A stretch of DNA of 64,000 bases from Thermomucor indicae-seudaticae (lineage: Eukaryota; Mucoromycota; Mucoromycetes; Mucorales; Lichtheimiaceae), in the NCBI GenBank assembly GCA_000787465.1, contig JSYX01000060.1:1-64000 (forward strand). Reading direction: 5' to 3'. Under the pieces are notes generated by a model, which saw only the letters and a list, made by a program, of their open reading frames with translations, was not told where the DNA came from and searched no databases. Positions 1 through 11,044 of this stretch are shown here, in pieces (positions within the stretch are counted from its first letter, which is position 1; each line of letters opens with the position of its first letter). The translations under genes were made by a program, and so were the position numbers.

Positions 1-2
1 CC

Positions 3-179
3 TTGGTAAGGATCAGCGAACTTCAACGGTACCTGGAAGCAAGTCGAGATATCGAGCAGTTCGGCTCTGCTATGCAAGGCCTAAACGAAATCAAGAGCTA
101 TGTTCGCTCTCGTCTATTGGCAGGTCTTCGTCAATTAAAGATATATAACTTTTTCTTGCCTAAGAAAGGAGATGAATAA
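3..179 (+). CDS. Left-edge open reading frame, possible C-terminal gene fragment
   Basis: A reading frame is open from the left edge to a TAA at 177-179 and encodes about 58 residues. It has an amphipathic, Leu/Glu/Arg-rich pattern (ISELQRYLEA, then IEQFGSAMQGLNEIKSYV) that looks like a helical C-terminus. There is no start codon, so if real it belongs to a gene running off the left edge. It overlaps the end of the minus-strand frame at 131-655 and at most one of the two is likely real there. No family recognised. Confidence 0.2.
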   Translation: MVRISELQRYLEASRDIEQFGSAMQGLNEIKSYVRSRLLAGLRQLKIYNFFLPKKGDE

Positions 180-655
180 ACAACATATTAGACTACTGTC
201 TTGTACTTTACCAGTAATATCGTCAAGCACCAAACCCTGGGCGCACGCGCTTTCCACCTCCGCTTCATCGTCAACGTACAACTCAACAAAAACGCGAGAG
301 TTTTCGCGGTGTAGTTGTGCCCCAACGTTGTTAGGGTATTGTCGGTTAAGTTCTGCAAGAGTCTGTTTATGCTGAGGACCGGCACGGCTGCTAGTGTCCA
401 AGAATACACTTGGTGCCGAAGCAGGAGCACCACTAGCTCTTCAAACATGAGAGTAAATAACGCGAGAAAGACTTTGCTGGGGTCTGTCGCATCAAAGCCT
501 TCCACCAAAGCGGTAGAAGCATGCATTAAGGACTCTCGTGCCCCGCCGCGGGCAGCTTGAGCGTAAGTCATACGTGATTGCGAGGAGCCTTGAGCTTTAG
601 CTGGTGGGCCTGAAGTGTTGCCAGGCAGGTCGCGAAAATTATCGGGAAGAGCCAC
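131..655 (-). CDS. Possible retroelement ORF1/gag-like protein (fragment or short gene)
   Basis: The frame starts with ATG at 655. The N-terminal part is low in complexity and includes MTYAQAARGG, a string of the kind common at the start of gag-like or ORF1 proteins of retroelements. After a frame change, probably an intron, comes a compact domain with NRQYPNNVGAQLHRE and FVELYVDDEAEVESA. A canonical intron (GTAAAG to TTTCTTAG) then leads to a short tail ending with TGA at 131-133. The first splice is not resolved: the candidate donor GTCTTT is weak. No zinc knuckle or reverse transcriptase follows inside the window, so this could be an ORF1 remnant or an unrelated small gene. The family call is inference from composition only. 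Confidence 0.3.
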
Positions 656-845
656 GACGCCTATAAAGGTACCACGTCCCTGGGCGCAGCGAATGTGTTT
701 TCAAGCGGAGCCAAGTGGAAAGTTTTTCATTGTTGCCCGTAGTTTCCCACGTCTTTCTTTTACGTATTCCTTTGACAGTTGGTACGTAAGACAGAGAGAC
801 AGGCAGCAACAGCAGTTTTTTTAAACCGTTTCGATCAGTGTGCCA

Positions 846-2719
846 ATGTTGCGGAACATCTGCAGAGCTTCGACGGTCGCCCGAAAGGTTCGTCAGCCGA
901 CTCTTTATCTTGTCTCGAGATTTGCCTCGAGCAGTAGCCGAGGTATGTGTGTGTCATTGCCGACAATTGCACCCAGGGCATACAGGGAGATTAACAGCAC
1001 ATGAGTAATGCAGGCAAAGTGCTGACGATGGAAACCATGAACCCGCATATTCGCAATGCTGAATATGCAGTGCGTGGTGCCTTGCCGATCCGTGCCGAAG
1101 TTCTGAGCAAAGTAAGATAAAGACTTGTGCGCATGCTGCTATGGAGATATATTGACATGCTTATTATTATTCAGGAGCTGCAAAGTGGTAAAGATCTTGG
1201 GTTTGAGCGCGTCGTATTCTGCAACATTGGTAATCCCCAGCAACTGAATCAGAAGCCTATTACCTTTTTCCGTCAGGTACGCACTAGGTGCTGTATAACT
1301 CATGGTGGCAAGTAGCTCATTTGTCTGGCTGGCTGGCAATAATAGGTGGCATCCTTGTGCGACCATCCCGATTTGCTGAAACCCGAGAACAGAGAGACTT
1401 TATTGAAGCTCTATCCGATCGACGCCATTGAGCGCGCCGAACTCTTGTTGAAACACATTGGCAGCGTGGGATCGTACTCGCATTCGCAGGGAATCCCGCA
1501 TATTCGTGAGAATGTCGCCAAGTTTATCGAGCGCCGTGATGGTTATCCTGCCAATCCGGCGCACATTTTCCTCACGCAAGGCGCGTCCTCAGGTGTCCAG
1601 AACGTCTTGCAGCTTCTCACCCAAGATTCAAGCAGCGGTATCATGATGTAAGGAGTCTGATTTTATCGTAAAAGAAATCAAGTCTAATGGCGCTTTCTTT
1701 GGTGTTCTAGTCCAATTCCTCAGTATCCGCTATATTCTGCCACGCTGGCTCTTATCGATGCAAAGCCAGTGCCTTATTACCTTAAAGAGGAGCAGGATTG
1801 GGGTCTGAGCATCAGTGACCTGAAGACTTCGCTGGAGAACGCGCGCGCTAAAGGAGTTGATGTTCGTGCACTTGTTATCATTAACCCTGGCAATCCTACC
1901 GGCCAGTGCTTGACGGAGCAAAATATGCGCGAGATCGTCGACTTTTGCCGGACGGAGCGCTTAATCCTGCTTGCCGATGAAGTATATCAGACCAACATCT
2001 ATAAACCCCAACAGCGACCCTTCCACAGCTTCAAAAAAGTACTTCGGTCCATGGGAGATGAGTACCAAGATGTCGAACTCTTTTCGTTCCATTCCACTTC
2101 CAAGGGTATGATTGGTGAATGCGGTCGTCGAGGCGGTTACCTTGAATGCGTCAATATTGACGAACAGGTTTTGGAGCAATTGTACAAGATGGCGTCGATT
2201 TCGCTGTGTCCAAACGTCCACGGTCAGATCATGGTGGACTTGATGACGAACCCTCCTGTGGAGGGTGATCCTTCCTACGAACTGTATCACCAAGAAGTCA
2301 CGTCGATCTTTGAGTCGTTGCACCGAAGAGCCACCAAATTGGCTGCCTGTTTCAATAGCCTCGAGGGTATGTCTTGCAATGATGCGGAGGGTGCCATGTA
2401 TTTGTTCCCACGTCTTCGGTTGCCCAAGAAAGCAATCGAGGCTGCTGAGGCAGCCGGCATGAAGCCGGATGCATTCTATGCTCTGAAGATGTTGGAGGCA
2501 ACGGGAGTTTGTGTCATTCCAGGTATGGGATGCAAAACAAGACCAGGTTGGTGCTTCTGTGTTTACTGATCTTTCCTGTATGTAGGCTCTGGATTCGGTC
2601 AGGAGCCCAACACATGGCATTTCCGTTCGACGTTCTTGCCAGAGGAGCATTTGTTTGATGATTTCTGTTCCAACATTGAAAAGTTCCACAAGGCTTTCAT
2701 GGCCCAATACAGAGATTAG
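846..2719 (+). CDS. Alanine aminotransferase, mitochondrial form
   Basis: PLP enzyme interconverting alanine and 2-oxoglutarate with pyruvate and glutamate. Exons by phase: 846-942, 1014-1111, 1175-1276, 1346-1647, 1711-2522 and 2586-2719, giving 514 residues. Residues 1-33 form a classic presequence (MLRNICRAS, no acidic residues, ending RFASSSSRG). The body has the expected family order: MNPHIRNAEYAVRG, CNIGNPQQL, SYSHSQGIPHIRE, FLTQGAS, IINPGNPTGQ, LADEVYQ, and the PLP-lysine region FHSTSKG. The C-terminus is GSGFGQEPNTWHFR. An ATG at 1001 lies inside the first intron and is in frame with exon 2, so an unspliced or shorter transcript would give a cytosolic form beginning MSNAGKV. Family identity is certain; the two-start model is inference. 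Confidence 0.93.
1001..1013 (+). promoter_or_regulatory. Alternative in-frame start codon inside intron 1 of the alanine aminotransferase gene
   Basis: The last 13 nt of intron 1 (943-1013) begin with ATG and read straight into exon 2 without a stop. A TAA lies in frame nine bases upstream. A transcript starting downstream of 942, or one keeping the intron, would therefore make a protein lacking the mitochondrial presequence. The intron has a good donor (GTATGT), a TTAAC branch-like site and the acceptor ATGCAG. Confidence 0.5.
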
Positions 2720-2926
2720 AGAGCATGTTGTAAAATATCTTCATTGTACATCATCCTATATTATCTTTTTCATAATATACAGCATTGGGAATTAGTTCCC
2801 TACAGAATTTTCCTCTTGTGTCTGTCTTTTATTCTACTTGCAAACGACATTCGAGTACACAGTGTGATACTGTACGTGTCTTCCAGGCGGTCCTGCAAAA
2901 AAGAAGCAGGTCGCGTCTTTTTTGGG

Positions 2927-2932
2927 ACGCGT
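2927..2932. promoter_or_regulatory. ACGCGT (MluI cell-cycle box-like) element 1
   Basis: Perfect palindromic ACGCGT at 2927-2932, about 330 bp upstream of the cohesin SA start codon, in the context GGGACGCGTTTTT. In ascomycete yeasts ACGCGT (MCB) is bound by the APSES factor Mbp1 of MBF and drives G1/S genes. Function here is inferred. Confidence 0.5.
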
Positions 2933-2955
2933 TTTTGTTGCTGGTAATTTTCCCG

Positions 2956-2961
2956 ACGCGT
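2956..2961. promoter_or_regulatory. ACGCGT (MCB-like) element 2
   Basis: Second perfect ACGCGT, 29 bp from element 1 start to start, about 300 bp upstream of the cohesin SA ATG. The close pairing is typical of MCB clusters. Confidence 0.5.
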
Positions 2962-3132
2962 ACCTGTTCCGCTTCCGTAACTTGATTGCTTCCTAGAGAA
3001 CATGCCGAGAGCCACGAGATCAAACAAAGGAAAAGAGAAAGCTGTAAATGTTAGCGGCCCGAGGGGGACAAGCTGCATGTCTGTGTTGCTGACAATCTGA
3101 CCTAGACAACTTCTCGATCGAGCAACGATGGG

Positions 3133-3138
3133 ACGCGT
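3133..3138. promoter_or_regulatory. ACGCGT (MCB-like) element 3
   Basis: Third perfect ACGCGT, about 120 bp upstream of the cohesin SA ATG, with a TTTTCGCGG string about 30 bp further on. Three copies within some 210 bp exceed chance expectation for a 6-mer, so a G1/S-type promoter is plausible. Confidence 0.5.
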
Positions 3139-3259
3139 AGTCGAAGTGTTGTCGAAATGTTTTCGCGGCAAGCCGGTTCGTATATAGATAACACATTCGT
3201 CTTTCCAGTCATGCCAACAAGTTGTAGCTTCTCAGAAAAAACAGGAAACAGACACGACA

Positions 3260-6200
3260 ATGAACGAAGAAGAAGAAGAGGTCATGTCGGATGAGCTTGA
3301 AGAGGAAGAACGAGGAGAAGACGATTCGAGTGAAAGTGAAGTCGAGGCTAGTTCTTCTAAACGTCGACGGACAGCCAAGGGTGCAGATCACCAGGGCCCA
3401 GAGTCAATACGGCGACAGCGGAAACGGGGTACTGCGCACCCGCCTACAGAAGTATCCATTTCACACGACAGTCAGTTGCTGGAACAGGCGTCAGTAAGCG
3501 ACGGCACCAGCTTTTATGGTAAATCCAAGAGTGGTCTTTGTGCATGTGCGTAGAGTTGGTTGACAACACTTGGATGATAGACAAAGTGTCTTCGGACGAT
3601 GTGCAGCTGGATAACGTGGTAGCCGAATGGGTGAGTCTGTATAGGGAAGATCGAGTGGAAGCACTTCGAAAGCTGGTCAACTTTATGATTCGGGTAAGTC
3701 TTTTTGCTATTGAGTTGAAGGAAGCGCGAGTCCTGTAATAACCTCAGGCTTATATGATAGAGCTGCGGATGTATGACCGCCGTTACGGAAGAAGCGTTTG
3801 TGATGGAGGACATTGCAGAGCAAGTATTAAAGGAATTGCAAGAGGAACTTGCAAAGGTATTAAAAGGGCAGATATCAAGCTGTGCGTGTGTGAATACGGG
3901 CTTCTCATCACCAGCGATAGCTTCCTCAACCAGAATACCCAATCATCTCCAAATCCAAATCAGGCAAAATGTTGAAACGAAATATATTGAACTTTTTCCA
4001 AACGCTAATGAACCATTGCCAACATGAAATCATTTACGACGGTACTTTTATCGAGACGCTTCAGAATTGGGTTACAACGACTGCCAGGTTTGTTTGCGCG
4101 CGAACTTTGCCTAAAGGGAATCCTGGCTGACCCTGCGTTAGCTCCATCTACCGCCCGTTTCGCCATACGGCTACAATTCTGGCGTTCAAGATCATGGACT
4201 CTCTTTGCTGTTTTGCGGATAAGATTGAGAAGGAACTAGCCGTTGTCACCCGTCAGTTGAACAAGGAGCAAAATGCAAACAGGCGATCCAGAAATTCGGA
4301 AAAATCCAGATTACTTGAGCAGCGATCCCGGACATTACAAAGGAAAAAGACGAGTCTGTTGGAATACTTGCATGAGATCTTTGAAAGGTAAGTTTTATTA
4401 TCAAAGGAAGAAGATCCACACGCACTGACACTGGGTATGCGAGTGCAGTGTCTTTGTCCATCGCTCGAGGGATGTTGAATCCATCATCCGTACTGAAAGC
4501 ATCAAGGAACTTTGCAACTGGATGCATCTTTATTCTCAGCACTTTGTGGACAACCAGTACCTGAGATACTTTGGATGGGCGTTGAATGACCAGGTAATCT
4601 TTGCATAAACGACTTAACAATTTGGTTGCTGATGACCTCAATAGCATCCCACAGTGCGCTCGGAATCATTAAAAGCTATTATTCGTCTCTACAAAACCGA
4701 GGCCATAGCAGAAAAGCTTGCTCAGTTTACTGAGCGGTTCAAACCTCGTATCATCGAGATTGCGCTTTACGACGTCGATATCAGTGCCAGAATACAGGCG
4801 ATTGAACTTGCCCATGTTCTATTCAAGCACAACCACAACCTAATCCCTGCCGACAGTCGAACCCTACTGATGAGTCTGGTGACTCTCGACAATGCTCGGT
4901 TACGGAAAGCTGTTGCGCCTTTTGTCAAAGCCGTCATGGATGCCGAAGTATTTGAGCCAACCCTACTTCAGGTTCAGCAATCGCTTGGTGCACTCTCAAC
5001 AACAGATAACAACTCTGCCAATAATAGTAATTCTGTCAATACAGCATGGGTATTTTTCAAATGCATTGCATCGTTCCTGGCCCGTCAAGCAGCGACAGAG
5101 GTTAGCAGCGAACAACAAGGAAACAGGATGGAATCTGATGCAATCGCGGACGACGACGAAGTAATCGATGATATTGTCTACAACACTGTTGAAGCTCTGT
5201 GGTTTCATATGCCAACGTTACAGGTGAGTGGACAAGATGCCATCGTCCAGAACAAGCGCGCTAAAGTGAGGAACAATGATTTTTGCTGCCAGAACTATAA
5301 AGCCATGTCGAACTATCTATGCCGTGACCACTCTAGGTCCTTGCAACAACAAGACGCACGCATGGATAATACTGTCGCAGAAATTCAAGAATGCTATCGA
5401 CTGACGGAAGCAGAAGAGACTATTCTCGTTAAAGTCTTTACTGTATGCTTACGGATGATTGTGGAAAGAGGACTCGAAGATGTTTCCTCGAGACAAAGGG
5501 ATAAACGAAAAGGAACTGTAAGTGTATAAGCCGCCATCATATACTTACTATGTACCAACCCGCCTATGCAAAAACTAGTACGAGTCGGCTTCGGATGAAG
5601 TTCGCAATGCCATGTCCCGACATCTGGTGCAAGTACTTCCAGACTTGCTGACGAGGCATAACGACAACATCGACAAAACGATCAAGTTGATTACTATACC
5701 CCAGCTGATCAGTTTGGATGTTTACGCCGAACTGCGGATGCAGAAGGTAAGTGTGGCCGTGCATAATACGAGGGGGGCCAGTCAACTGACATTTTACGCG
5801 CACGCACCAAAAAGACGTACGAAGAGCTTTTGGAAAATGTCATGAAAAAGTTCATCACTGCTTCGTCGCCTAATATGCTTGAAGCTTGCGCACAAACGCT
5901 GCAGCATATGCAAAACACCAGTTCGCTGTTGGACGTCAACGAAAAGCAATTTACGGCTCTTCAAGAACAAGTGGCATCCCAAGTACGGGATATCTGTCGA
6001 GGAAAGGTAACGGAAGACCTCCGAGATGCTGTCTGTATATGAAACTTGTGCTCATTTTAGCATGTGCTTGTCACAAGGATGTCTTGACGTGTCGGTTCAG
6101 TCGTGACGAAGCGCGTTCATTGTCGTTGAGCCTGTTGCGATTGGATCACCTTATTAATTTTATGGATATCACGGATATTTTGGACGAATCGGATGATATG

Positions 6201-7672
6201 GAAGTAGAATTGATCCAGGTCATTGTGAGACTCGTGGACAGAGGCTCCTTTGGATATGAAGAAGAAAAGCAGGTACGCTGATTGTGTTGTTGCTGGTTTT
6301 TTACGCGGTTTGACCTAGGGAGAAAACTTTAGGTATACTTGTCTGCCATGGCCATCGCCTTCCGGTATATTGTATGGAGATGTGAACGTATTTCCGCTGC
6401 ACCTGACTCGGAATATGCAGCAAGACTGTCTATCGGAAAACTAGAAAGACGACGTGATGATATTGTAGACAAATTGACTGCATTAGTGACAGATTCGGAA
6501 CTCACACCTATCCCCAGAGTAAAAAGCATGGTACATGCCAAATCCAAGTATATTTCAAGCATGCAGATCCTAATTTGCAACCCTTTAGGCATTCGGAATA
6601 CTCATGGACTTCTACTGGATCTTCTCGAGTAACCTCTTCGTGGATGGCCTGAACGTCTTACATCTCAAGTGTCCTGAGCAGACTCAGACTCGCTGTAAAG
6701 AATATATCGCTTCAGAAATGAAAAAGTGGCAAGATGAGTTGAAAGAGAAAGAGGCTGCCGGAGACGACACACAATCAACAGACAGTAAGTGTTTGTGTCT
6801 TTACTATTTATCCAATACATTTTTCTTAGCGATAGACATAGACGATGAGAGCGACAATCATGATACCGAAAAGCAAAAAGAATATCTGCTTTTAATTGCC
6901 AATGTTACACGTGCAGTCAATGTCCGGGTCTTGGAATATAGCCATGCAGTAGCTGTGGTCAGCTTGTATGGGCGGATAAGTCAAGAAGTCGACGAGATCA
7001 TCAAGGCACTAGTTGAAGAGCTAAAAGGCAGACTCACAGACAATGAAGAAGTTGCAGGCAGTATTTGCCAAATGTACCTTGAGTCACTGAAGCAGGTGAT
7101 TAGAAACCTTGGTGGTCACGTTAGCTTCTGATGATGAACATTGACTGACGCACCCGATCTATCTTTAGTCATTTGAGGCACAAGTGAACCCATCGTACCG
7201 TTCAGTTGACAAGACTTTGGCTTTAGCTCGTTTGCTGAGTCAGTCTGTGTATCAGGCGGATCAGGCCGATCAAACACGTCGCGTGTCCTCACGTGTGATC
7301 TGTGACCGCCTGCACGTGGACGGAATCACATATGTCTTGTCCAAGGCTGGTCAACACAAGGAACAATGTGACAGTACTGCAATGGGTGTCGCGCTAAAAT
7401 TCTTCAGAGTCCTAAACGTATTAGTGAAGCCGTTAACACGCGCGCGGGATGTTGCTAAAATGTATGTAAGAGACACGGTTATTGACGGACGCTCAGATTT
7501 GCTAATACGTCAATCATACTACAGACACAAGCACATCGATGCCTGTTTACAGCAATATAACTTATCGGTTCAGGAAGACGAAAAGGAATGGGAAGGATAT
7601 CAGTCATATATCAAAAGCATTGACCAGATACTTAAAAAGAAGGGCCTGCGATATGATGCCAAAACCGCATAA
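3260..7672 (+). CDS. Cohesin subunit SA/STAG (Scc3/Psc3 type)
   Basis: HEAT-repeat subunit of cohesin, which binds the kleisin and DNA and is needed for sister-chromatid cohesion. The acidic, Ser-rich N-terminus (NEEEEEVMSDELEEEE) and a basic KRRR patch precede the conserved core. Joined exons read NFMIRSCGCMTAVTEEAF, then the STAG segment with HEIIYDGTFIETLQNWV and RHTATILAFKIMDSL. The signature FVHRSRDVESIIRTESI, WMHLYSQHFVDNQYLRYFGW and LNDQHPTVRSESLKA follows. The C-terminal part is helical and less conserved, ending KKKGLRYDAKTA. About a dozen introns interrupt the gene. One at 5224-5292 is 69 nt with no in-frame stop, so its retention would insert 23 residues. The start is the first ATG of the acidic frame; the exact number of exons after about 6000 was not fully traced. 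Confidence 0.92.
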
Positions 7673-7879
7673 GTCAAATAATAAATCATGAATTGGAAGA
7701 TGGGGTTCTTGATCGATCACCCATGCATCATTGCTCGTTACTGGTCAGGATTCTCATGACATATACCCAATCCTCGGTCTTCCCCCGCCCAAAACACAGC
7801 ACATCTTCTTCACGCAGTATACACTATAACCTATTGCCAGTTCCACTCCCTTTCTAACTCTCAAATAGGGTTTGCGGTG

Positions 7880-9751
7880 ATGCTTGCATTACGGTATAAT
7901 ACCTTGTCCGTGCAGGACCTCTTTCATGTCGAAAGTGTTAGTCTCTAAAGTGGTCCGACGATGCATCTTGAGTTTAGCTGATCGCAAATGTAGACAATGC
8001 GTAAAATAGTGAATCGCGAGTTACCGTTCGATTCCATGGACTATACAGTACTTGATAAATCGCGAGCTGAAATATACGGCATCCTTGTGGGACTAGCAGA
8101 ACGGCAAGAACTGTGTTCTGTCTTGGGCATCAGCCCGTCCGATTTTCTCGACTTTGTGATTGACGTGGATAATGGCTACCTTCCCAATCCATACCACTCG
8201 TTCTACCATGCCGCTGACGTTGCCATTGTACTGCATTTGCTACTGTTTAATTACGGTGTCAGTCAGCATTTGACAAAGACGGACATGGCGGCTCTTTATA
8301 TTGCTGGATTGTGCCACGACATTGGTCATGTAAGGCCAGAAAAATTAAAGTTTGGTTTTTATGTGCAAGCGCTCAGTCTATTTTCTTCTTAGCCAGGATT
8401 AAACAATAACTTCCAAGTCAATTTAAAGACAGAACTTGCTCGTCGATACCGCAACAAGTCTGTTCTCGAGAGCTATTCATGCACGCTGACGATGGATCTG
8501 TTTTCGAAGCATGGTTTATTAAGGAACGTCGAGCAAGCGAGTACCAAAGGAGTGTATTCGGTTACAGAGGAACAGTTTCGGATATCTGTGGTCAAGATGA
8601 TACTTGCAACCGACATGGTGTTCCATTATGAGCTGCAAGAGAACTTGGAGGGGTTACTGGAAATCATTGTAAATAGCGAAGAGAACGATCATCGATGCGA
8701 TGGTCGATGTCAGAAGACGATTGAAGAAGAAGAAGAAGAATATGAGATCAATAGTAGCCGTTACTTGACTGCCAATGCCAATAACGAATCTGGACAGGTC
8801 AAGGACATATTCCAGGGTAAAGGATCCAATAGTCCGCTACGGAACTTTGAGGAGGAAAGCTACCTCGATCAAAAAGACAAGGACGATCCACACGAGCCAA
8901 GTTTGCTACTGGATCACCAGGAGCGCCAGATGCTATGCCAGATTGTGCTTCACGCAGCTGATATCAGTAATGCATTGCGGCCGTGGCCAATATGTCGCAC
9001 ATGGTCGGATTTAGTGTGCGAAGAATTTTTCCGGCAAGGCGAGGTTGAAAAGATGCACGGACTTCCGGTGTCACCCAACATGGACCGCAGCCAAGTGAGC
9101 CAGAACACGATCGGCCTGCAGTTTGGCGACTTTGTGGTGAGCCCTTACTTTGAGATATTCGCGGCCCTGTATCCCAAAGTAGACGAGCTTCTCAAGCAGC
9201 TGGCCACGAACCGGACAGAGTGGCTTAAATGTGAGGAAGAAGAGAAGAAGCGTATGGCTGAACGTGAGACGAAGGTACCGACGACGACGCCAGAGAAGGA
9301 GGCTGAGCTGGCACAACGTGAAGAGCAGGAGCCGGACGAGAACCGGGGACGGCTGCCGTTGGATATGCTCCCAGATGAGGCTATTCTAAACCCGGCAGGA
9401 CGGCGGTTCAGCGTGGCGGCAGGCATGGTTGTGATTCCAGATGAATTAGAAGAGCGGGTGATTGGCTCGGGTAAATCACGACGCAAATATTTGGGTCTAC
9501 GGAGCATCAGTGACACCGGCATCAACGAGAAACAACGGCTCGAATCGCCGTCAAAAAGTATTCCTCCGTCACCTCCATTGTCTAACGATGTGGAGGAAAA
9601 TGGTGGAAAGAAGAAGAGGCGGAAAAGTGAGGAACCAGGCTATTTCCTCTACCGTCACCAGCTCAAAATACGCGATGGTAGACATCTCACCCGAGCTGAT
9701 ATGGTGGATAAATGTTTAGAACGCCAGTCTCATGTAGCTTCTCCTCGCTGA
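7880..9751 (+). CDS. 3',5'-cyclic-nucleotide phosphodiesterase, class I (PDE)
   Basis: Hydrolyses cAMP (or cGMP) to the 5'-monophosphate and so lowers PKA signalling. Exons 7880-7936, 7994-8329 and 8393-9751 give 583 residues. The metal-binding HD-type core is complete: YHSFYHAADV, then CHDIGHPGLNNNFQVN formed across an intron, YRNKSVLES, and LHAADISNALRPW with its conserved Asp. An acidic insert rich in Glu (EEEEEYEINS) sits between core motifs. The C-terminal 170 residues are charged and probably disordered, with two PKA-type sites, RRFS (9401-9412) and RRKS (9617-9628). The first exon is supported by phase and by a CTAAAG/TTTAGCTGAT intron; an even earlier start cannot be excluded. The gene begins 207 bp after the cohesin gene. 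Confidence 0.9.
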
Positions 9752-9973
9752 ATTTATTTATTATTAGTCTATTTTCCTACATTTGTACGTAATTTGGCAT
9801 GTGCAATGAACAGAGGTACTTGTCGGGGCCCCCGCAGAACTGGATCCCCAAGATTGCCCAATCACAAGATTGCGATCTTTTTTTTCTCCTTTAAAACCTT
9901 TAAAAGCGCAACAAAAAATGCACCTTAATTATCCTTTACCTTTTTGTTCCTCTTTCCCTTCTTTCCAAAAACA

Positions 9974-11044
9974 ATGCTTTACATTGTCTTATCTCTGATC
10001 GCGGTACTTGCTTCACTTCGTCCTCACAGCTTTTATTGCCTCTCTGTGGCGACCATCATCCACTTTGAGAACGCTTTCGCTACACACAGCCTTGTGGCTT
10101 TGCCTGGCGTTATTGTTCTCATTTGTCTGCGCGTGTTTGTTGTCCTGACGATTCTGGTTGTTGCCGCGATATGGGAGACTTTCTTCAAGTCCAGTACGCC
10201 ATCCAACGTGCTTAAGCTGCCACAGCGTAGCGACGTGACGTCCTCCAAAGCCTTGATGGAAGAAAACGTTACTGAGGCGCGTGCCAAGAAAAGTCTCATC
10301 GATGATGACCCTGCCGTTTCAGAACAGCCTATTCAGAACAACAAGGAAAAGCCTGCGCCATCCAGCAGCGGCAGCGGCAGCAACATGCAATCAGTTGATG
10401 ACAAAGAAGTTAATGCAGCAGCAGAACAAAGCAACAATGATGTTTCACAAGAAGCAAGTGACACAGAGCCAACTGTCAAAGTGTTGTTAAAGGAAGAAGC
10501 AAAGCAAGAGGAGGTGGCAGCGCCAATATCCGAGGTCCAAGCCGGTGATACTGCTGCCGCAGAACCGCACGCCATGCAGGTGGCTCTGCATGAAAGTACC
10601 AAGATCGTCCCTACTAACAATGAAGATGACAACACGTCCTGCACCAAGAGCCCAGCTGCAAGCACGCATGAAGATACCACTACCCCACTTACGTCTGTGG
10701 CTGGTGACAGTAGCATCAAGTCCGAAGATGATAATGAAGAGCAGCAGAGCCACTTGCTCAAGAAGGCTGAAAAACAAAAGGTGATCAATGCACCACCACC
10801 TCCTCCTCCTCGTGTCTCCAGTCTGCAACCATCCAAGTCGCGTGAAATTCGTAACCGTGTCCAGTCTGCTTTCAGCAAAATGAAGCCTTCCAAGTCTTCC
10901 TCGACCACTTCTTCTGCCAAGGAACCTACCAAAAAGCCATCCGTGCATCGCCGTTTCTTTTCTCTCGCCAGACGCCAAAAGCAACAACAACAACAAGGAC
11001 CCTCTTCTAACAAACACAGACTTTCCAACCTTCTTCAAAAGTAA
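9974..11044 (+). CDS. Orphan protein with N-terminal membrane segments and a disordered tail
   Basis: Single-exon gene of 356 residues starting at the first ATG. Residues 1-70 carry two hydrophobic stretches (MLYIVLSLIAVLASL and LVALPGVIVLICLR with VVLTILVVAAIWE), so the protein is probably anchored in a membrane, with the remainder on one side. The rest is low complexity: acidic and Gln/Ser-rich, then APPPPPPRVSS, then a basic C-terminus (RRFFSLARRQKQQQQQ) that could bind acidic lipids or RNA. The poly-Pro run would suit SH3 or profilin partners. No family recognised. Codon use looks like the neighbours. Confidence 0.6.
   Translation: MLYIVLSLIAVLASLRPHSFYCLSVATIIHFENAFATHSLVALPGVIVLICLRVFVVLTILVVAAIWETFFKSSTPSNVLKLPQRSDVTSSKALMEENVTEARAKKSLIDDDPAVSEQPIQNNKEKPAPSSSGSGSNMQSVDDKEVNAAAEQSNNDVSQEASDTEPTVKVLLKEEAKQEEVAAPISEVQAGDTAAAEPHAMQVALHESTKIVPTNNEDDNTSCTKSPAASTHEDTTTPLTSVAGDSSIKSEDDNEEQQSHLLKKAEKQKVINAPPPPPPRVSSLQPSKSREIRNRVQSAFSKMKPSKSSSTTSSAKEPTKKPSVHRRFFSLARRQKQQQQQGPSSNKHRLSNLLQK

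Larger units (their letters stand above)
2720..3259. other. Intergenic region upstream of the cohesin SA gene
   Basis: No convincing gene is seen. The stretch holds the 3' region of the aminotransferase gene (AT-rich, AATATAC-type tails) and the promoter of the cohesin subunit, with three ACGCGT boxes listed separately. Short frames on both strands here lack family motifs and splice partners. Confidence 0.6.

Noticed and set aside
1001..1111. ATG 1001 as the only start of alanine aminotransferase
   Set aside because: The upstream exon 846-942 gives a perfect presequence and a canonical intron in phase, so 1001 is kept only as an alternative start.
7688..7768. Upstream ATG for the phosphodiesterase at 7688
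   Set aside because: Its frame stops after 23 codons and begins only 16 bp after the cohesin stop, with no good donor.
10333..11028. 231-codon minus-strand frame
   Set aside because: It is antisense to the orphan membrane protein and has Ser/Cys/Leu composition from complementing Glu/Gln/Ser codons.
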